Shown here: piece after piece, positions 1 to 7,824 of the stretch
Layout of the letters: each line of letters begins with the position of its first letter
How positions within the stretch are numbered: position 1 is the first letter of the stretch
Source: a candidate division KSB1 bacterium
Lineage (GTDB): Bacteria > Zhuqueibacterota > Zhuqueibacteria > JANLFK01 > Oleimicrobiaceae
NCBI GenBank assembly: GCA_024655945.1
Contig: JANLFK010000003.1
Span: 62,001 to 126,000, forward strand
DNA: 64,000 nt
Direction: 5' to 3'
Translations under genes and position numbers: made by a program
Notes under the pieces: generated by a model
The model's input: only the letters and a program-made list of their open reading frames with translations
The model's database searches: none
What the model was told of the DNA's origin: nothing

Positions 1-879
1 ATGAGCGGAGAGAGTTTGGACTTGCAACCTTCTGATGCGCCAGTCAGCAACGGTCCAGGCGCGCCGCTTTCCGCCAAGCAGGTGGCCGATTTTCGGCAAG
101 TCATCTTGGCCTACTATCGACGCCACGGGCGCGACTTGCCCTGGCGACGCACCACGGAGCCCTACCACATCCTCGTCTCTGAGGTGATGTTGCAGCAGAC
201 CCAGGTGGAGCGCGTGCTGCGCATCTATCCCGAGTTCATTTCTCGGTTCCCTTCTCTGCGCGCCCTGGCCGGCGCCACGGTGGCCGAGGTGGTAGCTGCC
301 TGGCAGGGCTTAGGGTACAACAGGCGAGCTCTCGCTCTCCAGCGAGCCGCCCACCTGCTCGTGAAAGAGCACGGGGGAACACTCCCCCGCGATGAGGCCC
401 TGTTGGCGACCTTGCCGGGCATAGGGCCGGCTACGGCTGCTTCCATCTGCGCCTTTGCCTTCAATATGCCGACGGTCTTTGTGGAGACCAACATTCGCAC
501 TGTGTTCATCCATTTCTTCTTCCCGCAGGAAGAGAAGGTGCCGGATGCGGAGATTCTCCCTCTGGTCGCCGCCACCCTGGAGCGGGGCAATCCCCGGCTC
601 TGGTACTCTGCGCTGATGGATTACGGGGTGATGCTCAAGAAGAGGGCGGGTAATCTGGCGCGGCGTAGTGCATCCTACCGGCCACAGAGTGGCTTTGCCG
701 GCTCCGACCGCCAGGTGCGGGGCCAAATGTTGCGGTTGCTTCTTGCCGGCGAGCAGTTGAGCATAGCAGGCCTCGCCGCCGCGTTGCAGCAACCGGAGGA
801 GCGCGTGGCACGCATCGCAGACGCCCTGGTGCGCGAGGGATTCGCCGCCCGGGAGGATGGCAGCCTCCGTCTGCGCTGA
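1..879 (+). CDS. MutY-like adenine DNA glycosylase lacking the Fe-S cluster
   Basis: HhH-GPD base-excision glycosylase of the MutY group, 292 aa, expected to remove adenine mispaired with 8-oxoguanine. Visible are the MutY-type segment SEVMLQQTQ with the catalytic Glu at residue 61, the helix-hairpin-helix LPGIGPATA at 138-146, and ETNIRTVF at 162-169, where E. coli MutY has its second catalytic residue (Asp138) and this protein has Glu. The four Cys of the usual C-terminal [4Fe-4S] loop are absent: the only Cys is residue 150. A small C-terminal winged-helix-like segment follows (about 235-292) in place of the long MutT-like domain. The ATG is the first base of the window, so a further upstream start cannot be excluded. 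Family call firm; exact substrate inferred. Confidence 0.85.
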   Translation: MSGESLDLQPSDAPVSNGPGAPLSAKQVADFRQVILAYYRRHGRDLPWRRTTEPYHILVSEVMLQQTQVERVLRIYPEFISRFPSLRALAGATVAEVVAAWQGLGYNRRALALQRAAHLLVKEHGGTLPRDEALLATLPGIGPATAASICAFAFNMPTVFVETNIRTVFIHFFFPQEEKVPDAEILPLVAATLERGNPRLWYSALMDYGVMLKKRAGNLARRSASYRPQSGFAGSDRQVRGQMLRLLLAGEQLSIAGLAAALQQPEERVARIADALVREGFAAREDGSLRLR

Positions 880-954
880 CTGCGGGGCCACAAGCGTGTC
901 GCTCACACAAAGGGGAGTTCACGACCGAGGACTTGCAAAAGGGAGGGTTTGGCC

Positions 955-1848
955 ATGTACAGGCACGTTATTGGTGGCCTCTGGAGCGAGCAGGCGCGGA
1001 GCCCTTGGGCAGCACGAGCGGGCATGGTGGCCTTGGTAGCCTCAGGCCTGCTGAGCGGCTGCGCCGCCCTCAAGACCATCGGCATGAAAGAGCCCACTGC
1101 GACGGTAAGAGGGGTGCGTCTGACCTCCCTTTCTTTCGAGCAACTGGGCCTGGCCGTGCAGGTCGCCGTGCACAATCCCAATGCGGTGGCTCTGACGCTG
1201 GCTGGCTACGACTACCAGCTCAAATTGGGGGGCACGCCCCTTTTCTCTGGCACCCAGGAACAGGCGCTGACCGTGCAGGGCCAGGCAGAGAGCGTGGTGG
1301 AGGTCCCCGTCGCCCTACGCTTCGCCGAGCTCTTCGATACGCTGCAGAACCTGCGCGCGCAGGACAGCACCGACTTGGGAGTAACCGCCAATTTGTGGTG
1401 TGACCTCCCGGTGCTGGGGCGCAAGAAACTTCCCATGAACGTGAGCCATCGCGTTCCGCTCCTCAAGCTGCCGGCGTTGACGGTCGAAGGGGTCAGCGCC
1501 AAAATGGTAGGGCTGACCAGTGCCGAGATAGGGCTCCGCGTGCGCGTGCGCAACCCCAACTCCTTGGGGTTCAACATCAACCAGCTCAGCTATGCGCTCA
1601 CCCTGCACGACGAGGTTCCGGCTAACGGCGTCCTCCAGAACCTGCAGCTCCCCGCGCACGGAACCGCCGACTTTACTGTGCCAGTGACCGTAGACCTTGT
1701 CAAAGTGGGGCAAGCGCTTTTCTCGGGGTTGACCTCAAAGCAGCCGGTCAAGTACGACCTTAAGGCGGATCTGGTGATGGGCTCCGGCCTCGACCTGTGG
1801 CGCGAGTCTGCATTGCACCTCAGCCACAGCGGCCAAATCACGCCCTGA
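955..1848 (+). CDS. LEA type 2 (WHy-domain) lipoprotein, tandem domains
   Basis: Predicted lipoprotein of 297 aa with two late-embryogenesis-abundant type 2 (WHy) domains. A hydrophobic segment ends in a lipobox (LLSGC, Cys near residue 36). The first domain, about 50-160, contains the characteristic VHNPNAVALTL turn. The second, about 175-290, contains VRNPNSLGFNI. ATG 955 is preferred over TTG 949 because GGGAGG at 941-946 lies 8 bases from it; an internal ATG at 1024 would give a more typical short signal peptide. Such proteins sit in the envelope and are linked to desiccation or stress; no specific role can be read here. Confidence 0.8.
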   Translation: MYRHVIGGLWSEQARSPWAARAGMVALVASGLLSGCAALKTIGMKEPTATVRGVRLTSLSFEQLGLAVQVAVHNPNAVALTLAGYDYQLKLGGTPLFSGTQEQALTVQGQAESVVEVPVALRFAELFDTLQNLRAQDSTDLGVTANLWCDLPVLGRKKLPMNVSHRVPLLKLPALTVEGVSAKMVGLTSAEIGLRVRVRNPNSLGFNINQLSYALTLHDEVPANGVLQNLQLPAHGTADFTVPVTVDLVKVGQALFSGLTSKQPVKYDLKADLVMGSGLDLWRESALHLSHSGQITP

Positions 1849-1865
1849 AGGCAGGCAGAAACAAG

Positions 1866-2642
1866 GTGCAGCACTTGCCCCGCGCATGCAAGCGATCGGG
1901 CACCAGGCAAGGGGTTACCCCACCTCCTGGGCTCTTTGGGCTCATCGCGCCCTGTTACGACCTGCTCAATCGCCTCATCTCGTTCGGGCAAGACAAAGGC
2001 TGGCGCCGCACGGCTGCCGCCTGGTGCGGCTCGCTGGCAAGACTTGGGGTGCTGGACGTCGCCACCGGAACAGGTGACCAGCTATTGGCCCTGTCCAGGC
2101 TGCCAAGCGCGCCCCACCATCTCGTGGGCATCGATGCGGCAGAAGAGATGCTGTGGCGCGGCAGACGGAAGGTCAAGGCCCTCAGGCGGCCTGTTTGCGT
2201 CCACTTCTGCCAGGCAATGGCTCACAGCCTACCGTTCAAGAACCGTTTCTTCGGCGCGGTCACCATGGCGTTTGCCATCCGCAACTTTGCCGATCGCCTC
2301 CAAGCCCTCGGCGAAGCGCGGCGCGTGCTGGTGCCGGGCGGCCGGCTGGTCATCCTGGAGGCTGGGGTACCTGACAAGCCGCCACTGCGCCTGCTCTTCC
2401 GGGTCTATTGCCGCTACGTCATGCCCACCCTCGCCGGGTTGCTTTCTGGCCAGCGGCGCGCCTATCGCTATCTATCTGACGCCATTTTCTCCTTCCCTGC
2501 ACCACAGGAGTTCAGCCGGCTCCTCGCGCAAGCAGGCTTCACGGTACTGCGTGTGGAGAGCCTGGCCTTTGGCGCCGCCAGAATCTTCGTCGCCTCTACT
2601 GGCAGTAGTGACGATGCCCCGGGAGACTCTTTTTCCGCTTGA
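1866..2642 (+). CDS. menG: demethylmenaquinone methyltransferase (MenG/UbiE family)
   Basis: SAM-dependent C-methyltransferase of the last step of menaquinone synthesis, 258 aa from GTG 1866. The N-terminal family signature is IAPCYDLLNRLISFG, SAM motif I is DVATGTGD (about 64-71), and NFADRLQALGEARRVLVPGG gives the post-I/motif III region typical of UbiE/MenG. The open frame runs back to GTG 1797, inside the preceding lipoprotein gene, but the family normally starts close to the IAP-YD motif, so 1866 is chosen; the ribosome binding site is weak (AAGGCAGG at 1849-1856). The bd oxidase in the window is a quinol oxidase, consistent with a menaquinone pool. Start uncertain, function firm. Confidence 0.85.
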   Translation: MQHLPRACKRSGTRQGVTPPPGLFGLIAPCYDLLNRLISFGQDKGWRRTAAAWCGSLARLGVLDVATGTGDQLLALSRLPSAPHHLVGIDAAEEMLWRGRRKVKALRRPVCVHFCQAMAHSLPFKNRFFGAVTMAFAIRNFADRLQALGEARRVLVPGGRLVILEAGVPDKPPLRLLFRVYCRYVMPTLAGLLSGQRRAYRYLSDAIFSFPAPQEFSRLLAQAGFTVLRVESLAFGAARIFVASTGSSDDAPGDSFSA

Positions 2643-2667
2643 TAATCAAGCAGGATTTTGCTAAAAT
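2639..2667 (+). promoter_or_regulatory. sigma70-type promoter overlapping the menG stop
   Basis: TTGATA at 2639-2644 and TAAAAT at 2662-2667 are separated by 17 bp. The -35 box overlaps the menG stop codon. The predicted start of transcription is near 2674, leaving a leader of about 245 nt before the asparaginase-domain gene. Confidence 0.65.
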
Positions 2668-2920
2668 CTAAGCCTCACGTGGACAGGCGGCTCCCCGGCG
2701 GTGCAGTTCCCTCCGGGTCTGAGGCAATGGTTGGAAAGTGCCCGGGCCTATAGAGGCACATGCTCGTCCCCGCCGCCGGGAGGGAGCAAGCCTGGGCCCA
2801 AGAGGAAGCCCTGCGGCGAAACAGCACCAATGCCAAGAGACGACGTCGAGACCTCTTTCCGGCACGGCCCAGGGCAAATAGGCCCGCTTCTTACGTGACG
2901 GTTGGCAGGTCAGCAAGAGA
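2668..2920 (+). other. long GC-rich leader, possible structured RNA
   Basis: There is no supported ORF between the promoter and the next gene. The stretch contains inverted repeats: TCACGT (2675-2680) with ACGTGA (2893-2898), which could close the whole domain, and CCCGGCGG (2694-2701) with CCGCCGGG (2773-2780). No known riboswitch or housekeeping RNA consensus is recognised. It could be a structured 5' UTR, an independent small RNA, or merely GC-rich spacer. Confidence 0.35.
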
Positions 2921-3451
2921 ATGAGCATGAAGATCAAGATTCTCACCACAGGTGGCACCATCGACAAGATTTACTTCGACCGGAAGAGCGAGTTCCAGGT
3001 GGGCGATCCACAGATCGCCGAGGTCCTCAAGGAGGCCAACGTAGTGCTCGACTATGAGATCGAGCAGCTCATGCGCAAGGACAGCCTGGACATGACCGAG
3101 GAGGACCGCCAGCTCATCCGGGAGGCGGTCGTGCGCGACAAGGTCCACCGCCACTTCGTCATTACCCACGGCACCGACACCATGATCGAAACGGCGCGCC
3201 TCTTGCAGGGAATCCCCGACAAAGTCATTGTTCTGAGCGGGGCCATGCAGCCCGCGCGCTTCCGCCTCACCGACGCCGTGTTCAATATCGGCTGCGCCAT
3301 CATGGCCGTGCAGACCCTCCCCGAGGGCGTCTACATCGCCATGAACGGACGAGTCTTTCGTCCCGAACAAACCGTCAAGAACGTTAAGCTGAACCGCTTT
3401 GAGGAATTGTCAGTCCCTCCCTCTCTCCAGTTCGAGGGAGGACAGCATTAG
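2921..3451 (+). CDS. asparaginase N-terminal-domain protein (single domain)
   Basis: A 176-aa protein matching only the N-terminal catalytic domain of type I/II asparaginases, which are normally about 330 aa. Both threonine motifs are present: TTGGTID near residues 9-15 and THGTDTM near residues 85-91. The catalytic Lys region and the C-terminal domain are missing. Stand-alone forms exist as a recognised group of unknown activity. It begins the nagB-DUF4954-flavin reductase-SDR run, 23 nt before nagB. The first ATG (2921) and a second at 2927 are both possible starts. An amidohydrolase-type role is plausible; the substrate is unknown. Confidence 0.75.
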   Translation: MSMKIKILTTGGTIDKIYFDRKSEFQVGDPQIAEVLKEANVVLDYEIEQLMRKDSLDMTEEDRQLIREAVVRDKVHRHFVITHGTDTMIETARLLQGIPDKVIVLSGAMQPARFRLTDAVFNIGCAIMAVQTLPEGVYIAMNGRVFRPEQTVKNVKLNRFEELSVPPSLQFEGGQH

Positions 3452-3474
3452 CAACAACAAAGGAGGAACGGCTT

Positions 3475-4284
3475 ATGCGGCTTCTCATCTTCGACGACTA
3501 TGAGAGGCTGAGCAAGTGGGTAGCCTACTACGTGGCCAGCAAGATTAATCACGCCAGGCCGACAAAGAGAAAGCCGTTTGTCTTGGGTCTGCCCACCGGC
3601 TCGTCGCCCATCGGCACCTACCGGCACCTGGTGCAGCTCCACAAGGAGGGCAAGGTCTCGTTCAAGAACGTAATCACCTTCAACATGGATGAGTACGTGG
3701 GGCTCGCTGAGGACCACCCACAGAGCTACCACCGCTTCATGTACGAGCACCTTTTCGACCACATCGACATCCCCCGCGGCAACATCAACATCCTTAACGG
3801 CAACGCGCCCGACCTCCAGAAGGAGTGCGATGCGTACGAGGCTAAGATCCAGCGCGTCGGGGGCATCGACCTCTTCTTGGGGGGCATCGGACCGGACGGC
3901 CACATCGCTTTCAACGAGCCCGGCTCGTCGCTCGGCTCGCGCACCCGCATCAAGACCTTGACCCTGGACACGAGGAAGGCGAACGCCCGCTTCTTCGACA
4001 ATGACGTGAACAAGGTCCCCAAGACGGCGCTGACCGTTGGCGTAAAAACCGTGATGGACGCCCGCGAGGTATTGATCATCGTCAGCGGCTACTCAAAGGC
4101 GCGGGCCTTGCGCAGGGCAGTCGAAGAGGGCGTCAACCACATGTGGACCGTCTCCATGTTGCAATTGCACCCCCATGGCATCATCGCCTGCGACGAGGAG
4201 GCCACCATGGAGCTGCGCGTGGGCACCGTCAAGTACTTCCGCGACATCGAAGCACAGGCGCTGGCCACCCTGCCTGAGCTGTAG
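3475..4284 (+). CDS. nagB: glucosamine-6-phosphate deaminase
   Basis: Converts glucosamine-6-phosphate to fructose-6-phosphate and ammonia in amino-sugar catabolism. Length 269 aa is normal for the family. Motifs: LGLPTGSSP (37-45, phosphate loop), NMDEY (70-74, general base Asp) and [14 protein letters not shown] (137-150, active-site signature). A strong AAAGGAGG precedes the ATG. It stands between an asparaginase-like domain and a DUF4954 left-handed beta-helix protein, so the operon looks devoted to amino-sugar or amide metabolism. No NagA is seen in the window. Confidence 0.95.
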   Translation: MRLLIFDDYERLSKWVAYYVASKINHARPTKRKPFVLGLPTGSSPIGTYRHLVQLHKEGKVSFKNVITFNMDEYVGLAEDHPQSYHRFMYEHLFDHIDIPRGNINILNGNAPDLQKECDAYEAKIQRVGGIDLFLGGIGPDGHIAFNEPGSSLGSRTRIKTLTLDTRKANARFFDNDVNKVPKTALTVGVKTVMDAREVLIIVSGYSKARALRRAVEEGVNHMWTVSMLQLHPHGIIACDEEATMELRVGTVKYFRDIEAQALATLPEL

Positions 4285-4298
4285 TAGAGGGTTCAGCC

Positions 4299-6296
4299 AT
4301 GCCTTATCGCAACCTTTCCGCCGCAGAGATCCGCCTCTTAGAGAAACAAGGCTGCCGCGCCGAGGACTGGAGGGCCGTGGAGGTGGCGCCGGATTTTGAC
4401 CCCCGCTGCGTGCAGCAGACGACCTTTGCAGGACGCGTGCGTCTGGGCACCTTCGACGACTGGGTGGACCTGCATGAAGGCATACGAAAGCCGTGCGGGG
4501 TCTATCGCTCCTCGCTGCAGGATTGCACCATCGGCGCCAACTGCTACATTGCCGATGTGCGGAGCTTGGCCCGCTACGACGTGGCCGACCGGGTGGCTAT
4601 CGAGAATGTGGGCTGCTTGACGGTCACGGGCGAGACAACCTTTGGCAACGGTGTGCGCATCCAGGTACTCAACGAGGCAGGCGGTCGGGAGAAACCGCTC
4701 TTCCGGGGAATTACGGCCCAGATCGCCTACCTCATCGTCACCTACCGCCACAACCACGAGCTCATTGCTAAGCTGTACGAGCTTGTCGACCAGGAGGTGT
4801 CAGCAACCAAGTCCGACCGGGGTGCCATCGGCGAAGGTGCGCGCATCACCGACTGCCTCACCATTCGCAACGTGGCCATCGGCCCGCACGCGACGATAAT
4901 GGGCGCCTTGCACCTCGAAGAGGGGACCATAGCGAGCAATGAGCACGACCCGGTCCTTATCGGCCAGGGGGTCATTGCTAAGAAGTTCATCGTGCTCTCC
5001 GGCGCCCACATCGACGGCGCGGCAATCGTGGACAAGTGCGTCGTGGGCCAGGGCGTGCGCATCGGCAAGCAGTTCTCGGCGGAGAACTCGGGCTTTTTCG
5101 CCAACTGTGAGTGCTTCCACGGCGAGGCGGTGAGCGTCTTCGCCGGCCCGTACACTGTCACCCATCACAAATCCACCCTGCTCATTGCCGGCATGTTCTC
5201 CTTCTACAACGCCGGCAGCGGCTCGAACCAGAGCAACCACATGTACAAGTTGGGCCCCGTGCATCAGGGCATTTTGGGACGGGGCGCAAAGACAGGTTCT
5301 TTTTCCTACATGATGTGGCCATGCCGCGTCGGGGCCTTTACCGGCGTCATCGGCAAACACTATGCGAACTTTGACACCTCCGAGTTCCCCTTTTCCTACA
5401 TGTTGGAGGCGGAGGGAAAGAGCCTGCTCATGCCGGCCATGAACCTGTGCACGGTGGGCACGCGTCGCGATAGTGCCAAGTGGCCGCGCCGCGACCGGCG
5501 CCGCGACCCGGACAAACGCGACCTGATCAACTTTGCCTTGTTCAGTCCGTACACAGTGGGCCGCATCCTTGTGGGCATGGAACGCCTGGGCGAACTGGAG
5601 GCGGCAACGCCTGCTGAGCAGCCGTTCGCGCAGTACGCCGGCGTGCACATCAAGCGCGCCAAGATACCACCTGCGATAGAACAGTACGAGATGGCCGTGC
5701 ACATCTACCTGGGTGAGGAGCTCGCCAAGCGCCTTGAGGCCCATCGCGATGCTCGCTCCTACCAGGAGCTGCTCGCCGCCCTGCACAAACCCCGTCCTGA
5801 GGCCATCGGCCGCTGGATCGACATGGCCGGCATGCTCGCCCCGCGACAGGCTGTGGAGAAGCTCATCGCCGCAGTCACTGCCGGCCAGGTGCGCAGCCTG
5901 GAAGAGTTGCGCACCCGCCTCAAGGCCCTGCACGAGGACTATGACGGTCTGGCCTGGGGTTGGTGCGTCGACCTCATCGAGAAGAGGTTGGGCACGGCCT
6001 TCCCCCGCCTCAGCAAGGCGCAGCTCGTGGACATGCTGCGCAAGTGGCAGGAGAGCGTGGCGCGCTTCAACGCCCTGGTGCTGGAGGATGCGCGCAAAGA
6101 GTTCTCCGAGCGCAGCCGCATCGGCTATGGCCTGGACGGCAGCGTGGACGAACGCGACCGAGACTTTGAGGCGGTGATAGGCAAATACGAGGAGAACAAG
6201 TTCGTCAAAGAAGTGGAGGCGGAAACGGCAACCGTGCAGCAACGCGCCGCCCAGCTCATTTCCTTTGTCGAAGCACTGCCGGAGGCAGATGCATGA
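4299..6296 (+). CDS. DUF4954 family left-handed beta-helix protein
   Basis: A 665-aa protein of the DUF4954 family. Residues about 65-360 carry irregular hexapeptide repeats (for example CTIGANCYIADV, VAIGPHATIMGA, VVGQGVRIGKQF) that build a left-handed beta-helix like those of sugar-nucleotide acyltransferases and pyrophosphorylases. The C-terminal 250 residues are helical. It starts 14 nt after nagB and ends overlapping the next gene by ATGA. The family has no established function; hexapeptide structure and position beside nagB suggest a sugar-phosphate or sugar-nucleotide substrate, which is inference. Confidence 0.85.
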   Translation: MPYRNLSAAEIRLLEKQGCRAEDWRAVEVAPDFDPRCVQQTTFAGRVRLGTFDDWVDLHEGIRKPCGVYRSSLQDCTIGANCYIADVRSLARYDVADRVAIENVGCLTVTGETTFGNGVRIQVLNEAGGREKPLFRGITAQIAYLIVTYRHNHELIAKLYELVDQEVSATKSDRGAIGEGARITDCLTIRNVAIGPHATIMGALHLEEGTIASNEHDPVLIGQGVIAKKFIVLSGAHIDGAAIVDKCVVGQGVRIGKQFSAENSGFFANCECFHGEAVSVFAGPYTVTHHKSTLLIAGMFSFYNAGSGSNQSNHMYKLGPVHQGILGRGAKTGSFSYMMWPCRVGAFTGVIGKHYANFDTSEFPFSYMLEAEGKSLLMPAMNLCTVGTRRDSAKWPRRDRRRDPDKRDLINFALFSPYTVGRILVGMERLGELEAATPAEQPFAQYAGVHIKRAKIPPAIEQYEMAVHIYLGEELAKRLEAHRDARSYQELLAALHKPRPEAIGRWIDMAGMLAPRQAVEKLIAAVTAGQVRSLEELRTRLKALHEDYDGLAWGWCVDLIEKRLGTAFPRLSKAQLVDMLRKWQESVARFNALVLEDARKEFSERSRIGYGLDGSVDERDRDFEAVIGKYEENKFVKEVEAETATVQQRAAQLISFVEALPEADA

Positions 6297-6835
6297 ACGC
6301 GCGTGTGCCCATCCCTCCAGACGACCTCTGCCTCAAGGCGATTGACCTGTGGACGAACAGGTGGCTCCTGCTCACCTCTGGGGATTTTCGGGCAGGCCAC
6401 TTCAACAGCATGACCGTAGCCTGGGGCAGCATCGGCCAGATGTGGGATAGGCCCTTTGCGCAGGTGGTGGTGAGGCCTTCTCGCTACACATATGGGTTCA
6501 TGGAGCGCTATCCCACCTTTACTTTGTGCGCCTTTCCCGAGGCCTACCGGGGAGCCCTCGAACTGCTCGGGAGCAAGTCCGGGCGCGATGGTGACAAAAT
6601 CGCCGAGGCAGGACTGACGCCGCAGGCCGCCAGCGTGGTGGCCGCGCCATGCTTCGCCGAGGCCGACTTGGTCATCGAATGCCGCAAAATGTACTGGGAC
6701 GACTTGGCGCCGGAACGTTTCGGCGACGCCGCCATCGCCTCGCTCTACCCTCGGGGCGACTATCACCGCGTCTATTTTGGTGAAATCCTCGCCGTGAGCG
6801 GCAGCCCCGACTATCGCGCCTGCAAGGCAAAATGA
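6293..6835 (+). CDS. flavin reductase-like FMN-binding protein
   Basis: A 180-aa protein of the flavin-reductase-like split-barrel family (FMN binding). The N-terminal part has HFNSMTVAWGSIGQMWDRP, the flavin-binding strand-loop seen in the family, followed by VVVRPSRYTYGFMERYPTFTL. The start codon overlaps the DUF4954 stop (ATGA), so the two are translationally coupled. Members reduce free or bound FMN with NAD(P)H, or serve as FMN-binding electron carriers; the partner is unknown. Confidence 0.85.
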   Translation: MNARVPIPPDDLCLKAIDLWTNRWLLLTSGDFRAGHFNSMTVAWGSIGQMWDRPFAQVVVRPSRYTYGFMERYPTFTLCAFPEAYRGALELLGSKSGRDGDKIAEAGLTPQAASVVAAPCFAEADLVIECRKMYWDDLAPERFGDAAIASLYPRGDYHRVYFGEILAVSGSPDYRACKAK

Positions 6836-6872
6836 GCGAAGTCCAGGTCGCAACACGCGGAGGAGTGCTCGC

Positions 6873-7583
6873 ATGGCTGACTTCAATGGCAAGGTGGCCA
6901 TTATCACCGGCGGAACTGGGGGATTGGGGCAGCACGTGACACGCATCTTTCTGGAGCAGGGGGCCACCGTCGTGGTGCCGTACAGGGAAGAAAAGACCTT
7001 TGCGGCGCTCCAGGAAGTTCTCGGCGAACTGAAGCAGGCTCTTCACGGTTTGCAGGCCGACCTGCTCGAGGAAGCAAGCGTGGCGCAGATGGTTGAGGAG
7101 GCCGTGCGCCGGTTCGGGCGCATCGACGTGCTCGTGCACCTGGTGGGCGGGTTCCTGGGCGGGGTGCCAGTTGCCGAGACCACCTTGGCCCAGTGGGAAC
7201 AGATGCTGCGGTTGAATGTCTTGTCCACTTTCCTCTGCTGCCGGCAGGTGGTGCCGGTGATGATCCGCCAGGGCTACGGCAAGGTGGTTGCCGTTGGCGC
7301 GCAAGCCGGCTTACAAGGTCGCGCCAAGGTCGCCGCTTACGCCGCGGCTAAGGCGGCAGTGCAAAATTTCACCCAGTCCCTGGCAGCGGAAGTGAAGAGG
7401 CACCATATCAACGTCAATGCCGTGGTGCCCAGCACCATCGACACGCCCGCCAACCGTGCCGCCATGCCCGATGCCGACTTCTCCCAGTGGGTGAGGCCGC
7501 AGTCCATAGCGGAGGTGATCCTTTTCTTGGCCTCCGACGCGGCACGGGATGTGCACGGGGCGATTGTGCCGGTGTTTGGGTAG
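6873..7583 (+). CDS. SDR family oxidoreductase lacking the catalytic serine
   Basis: Short-chain dehydrogenase/reductase, 236 aa. The cofactor motif TGGTGGLG is at residues 12-19 and YAAAK carries the catalytic Tyr and Lys. The residue 13 positions before the Tyr, normally Ser, is Ala (VGAQAGLQG). Dihydropteridine-reductase-like SDRs also have Ala there, so this may belong to that branch. A GGAGG ribosome binding site precedes the ATG, which lies 37 nt after the flavin reductase gene. Substrate unknown. Confidence 0.85.
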   Translation: MADFNGKVAIITGGTGGLGQHVTRIFLEQGATVVVPYREEKTFAALQEVLGELKQALHGLQADLLEEASVAQMVEEAVRRFGRIDVLVHLVGGFLGGVPVAETTLAQWEQMLRLNVLSTFLCCRQVVPVMIRQGYGKVVAVGAQAGLQGRAKVAAYAAAKAAVQNFTQSLAAEVKRHHINVNAVVPSTIDTPANRAAMPDADFSQWVRPQSIAEVILFLASDAARDVHGAIVPVFG

Positions 7584-7709
7584 AGAATGTGGCCCAGTGG
7601 CGGTCCCATATTTCGTTCCCGGAGGCAGAGGTATCCAACGGGGTTCGCCACCCTTGTAGTGGGTGATCGGGGAGGCAGGTGATCCCTGCACCACACGTTG
7701 TCTTTTCCC

Positions 7710-7738
7710 TTGACTTTCTTGCGCACGTTTGCTACAAT
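7710..7738 (+). promoter_or_regulatory. sigma70-type promoter of the cytochrome block
   Basis: TTGACT at 7710-7715 and TACAAT at 7733-7738 with a 17-bp spacer, close to the sigma70 consensus. Transcription would start near 7745, about 80 nt before the pentaheme cytochrome gene. The rest of the 7584-7824 interval shows nothing else convincing. Confidence 0.7.
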
Positions 7739-7824
7739 TCACAGGTCGAATGAGGTTCGACGGCAAGTCGGCGGCACCGAGCCACCGGACAGGGGGAAAG
7801 GAAGCAGATAGGGAGACACAAGCC

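Noticed and set aside
2668-2920. Leader resembling RNase P RNA or SRP RNA (GGAAAG and GGGCAAATAGG-like pieces)
   Set aside because: The universally conserved RNase P segment (ACAGAA...CCGGCTTA) and the SRP GGAAGGAAGCAGC core are both missing.
4800-6242. 480-codon open frame on the minus strand inside the DUF4954 gene
   Set aside because: Mirror frame of a GC-rich gene; no family motif, no start signal, and the plus-strand gene is clear.
7584-7709. CACCC/GGGTG hairpin after the SDR gene as a terminator
   Set aside because: The stem is only 5 bp and no T-run follows.
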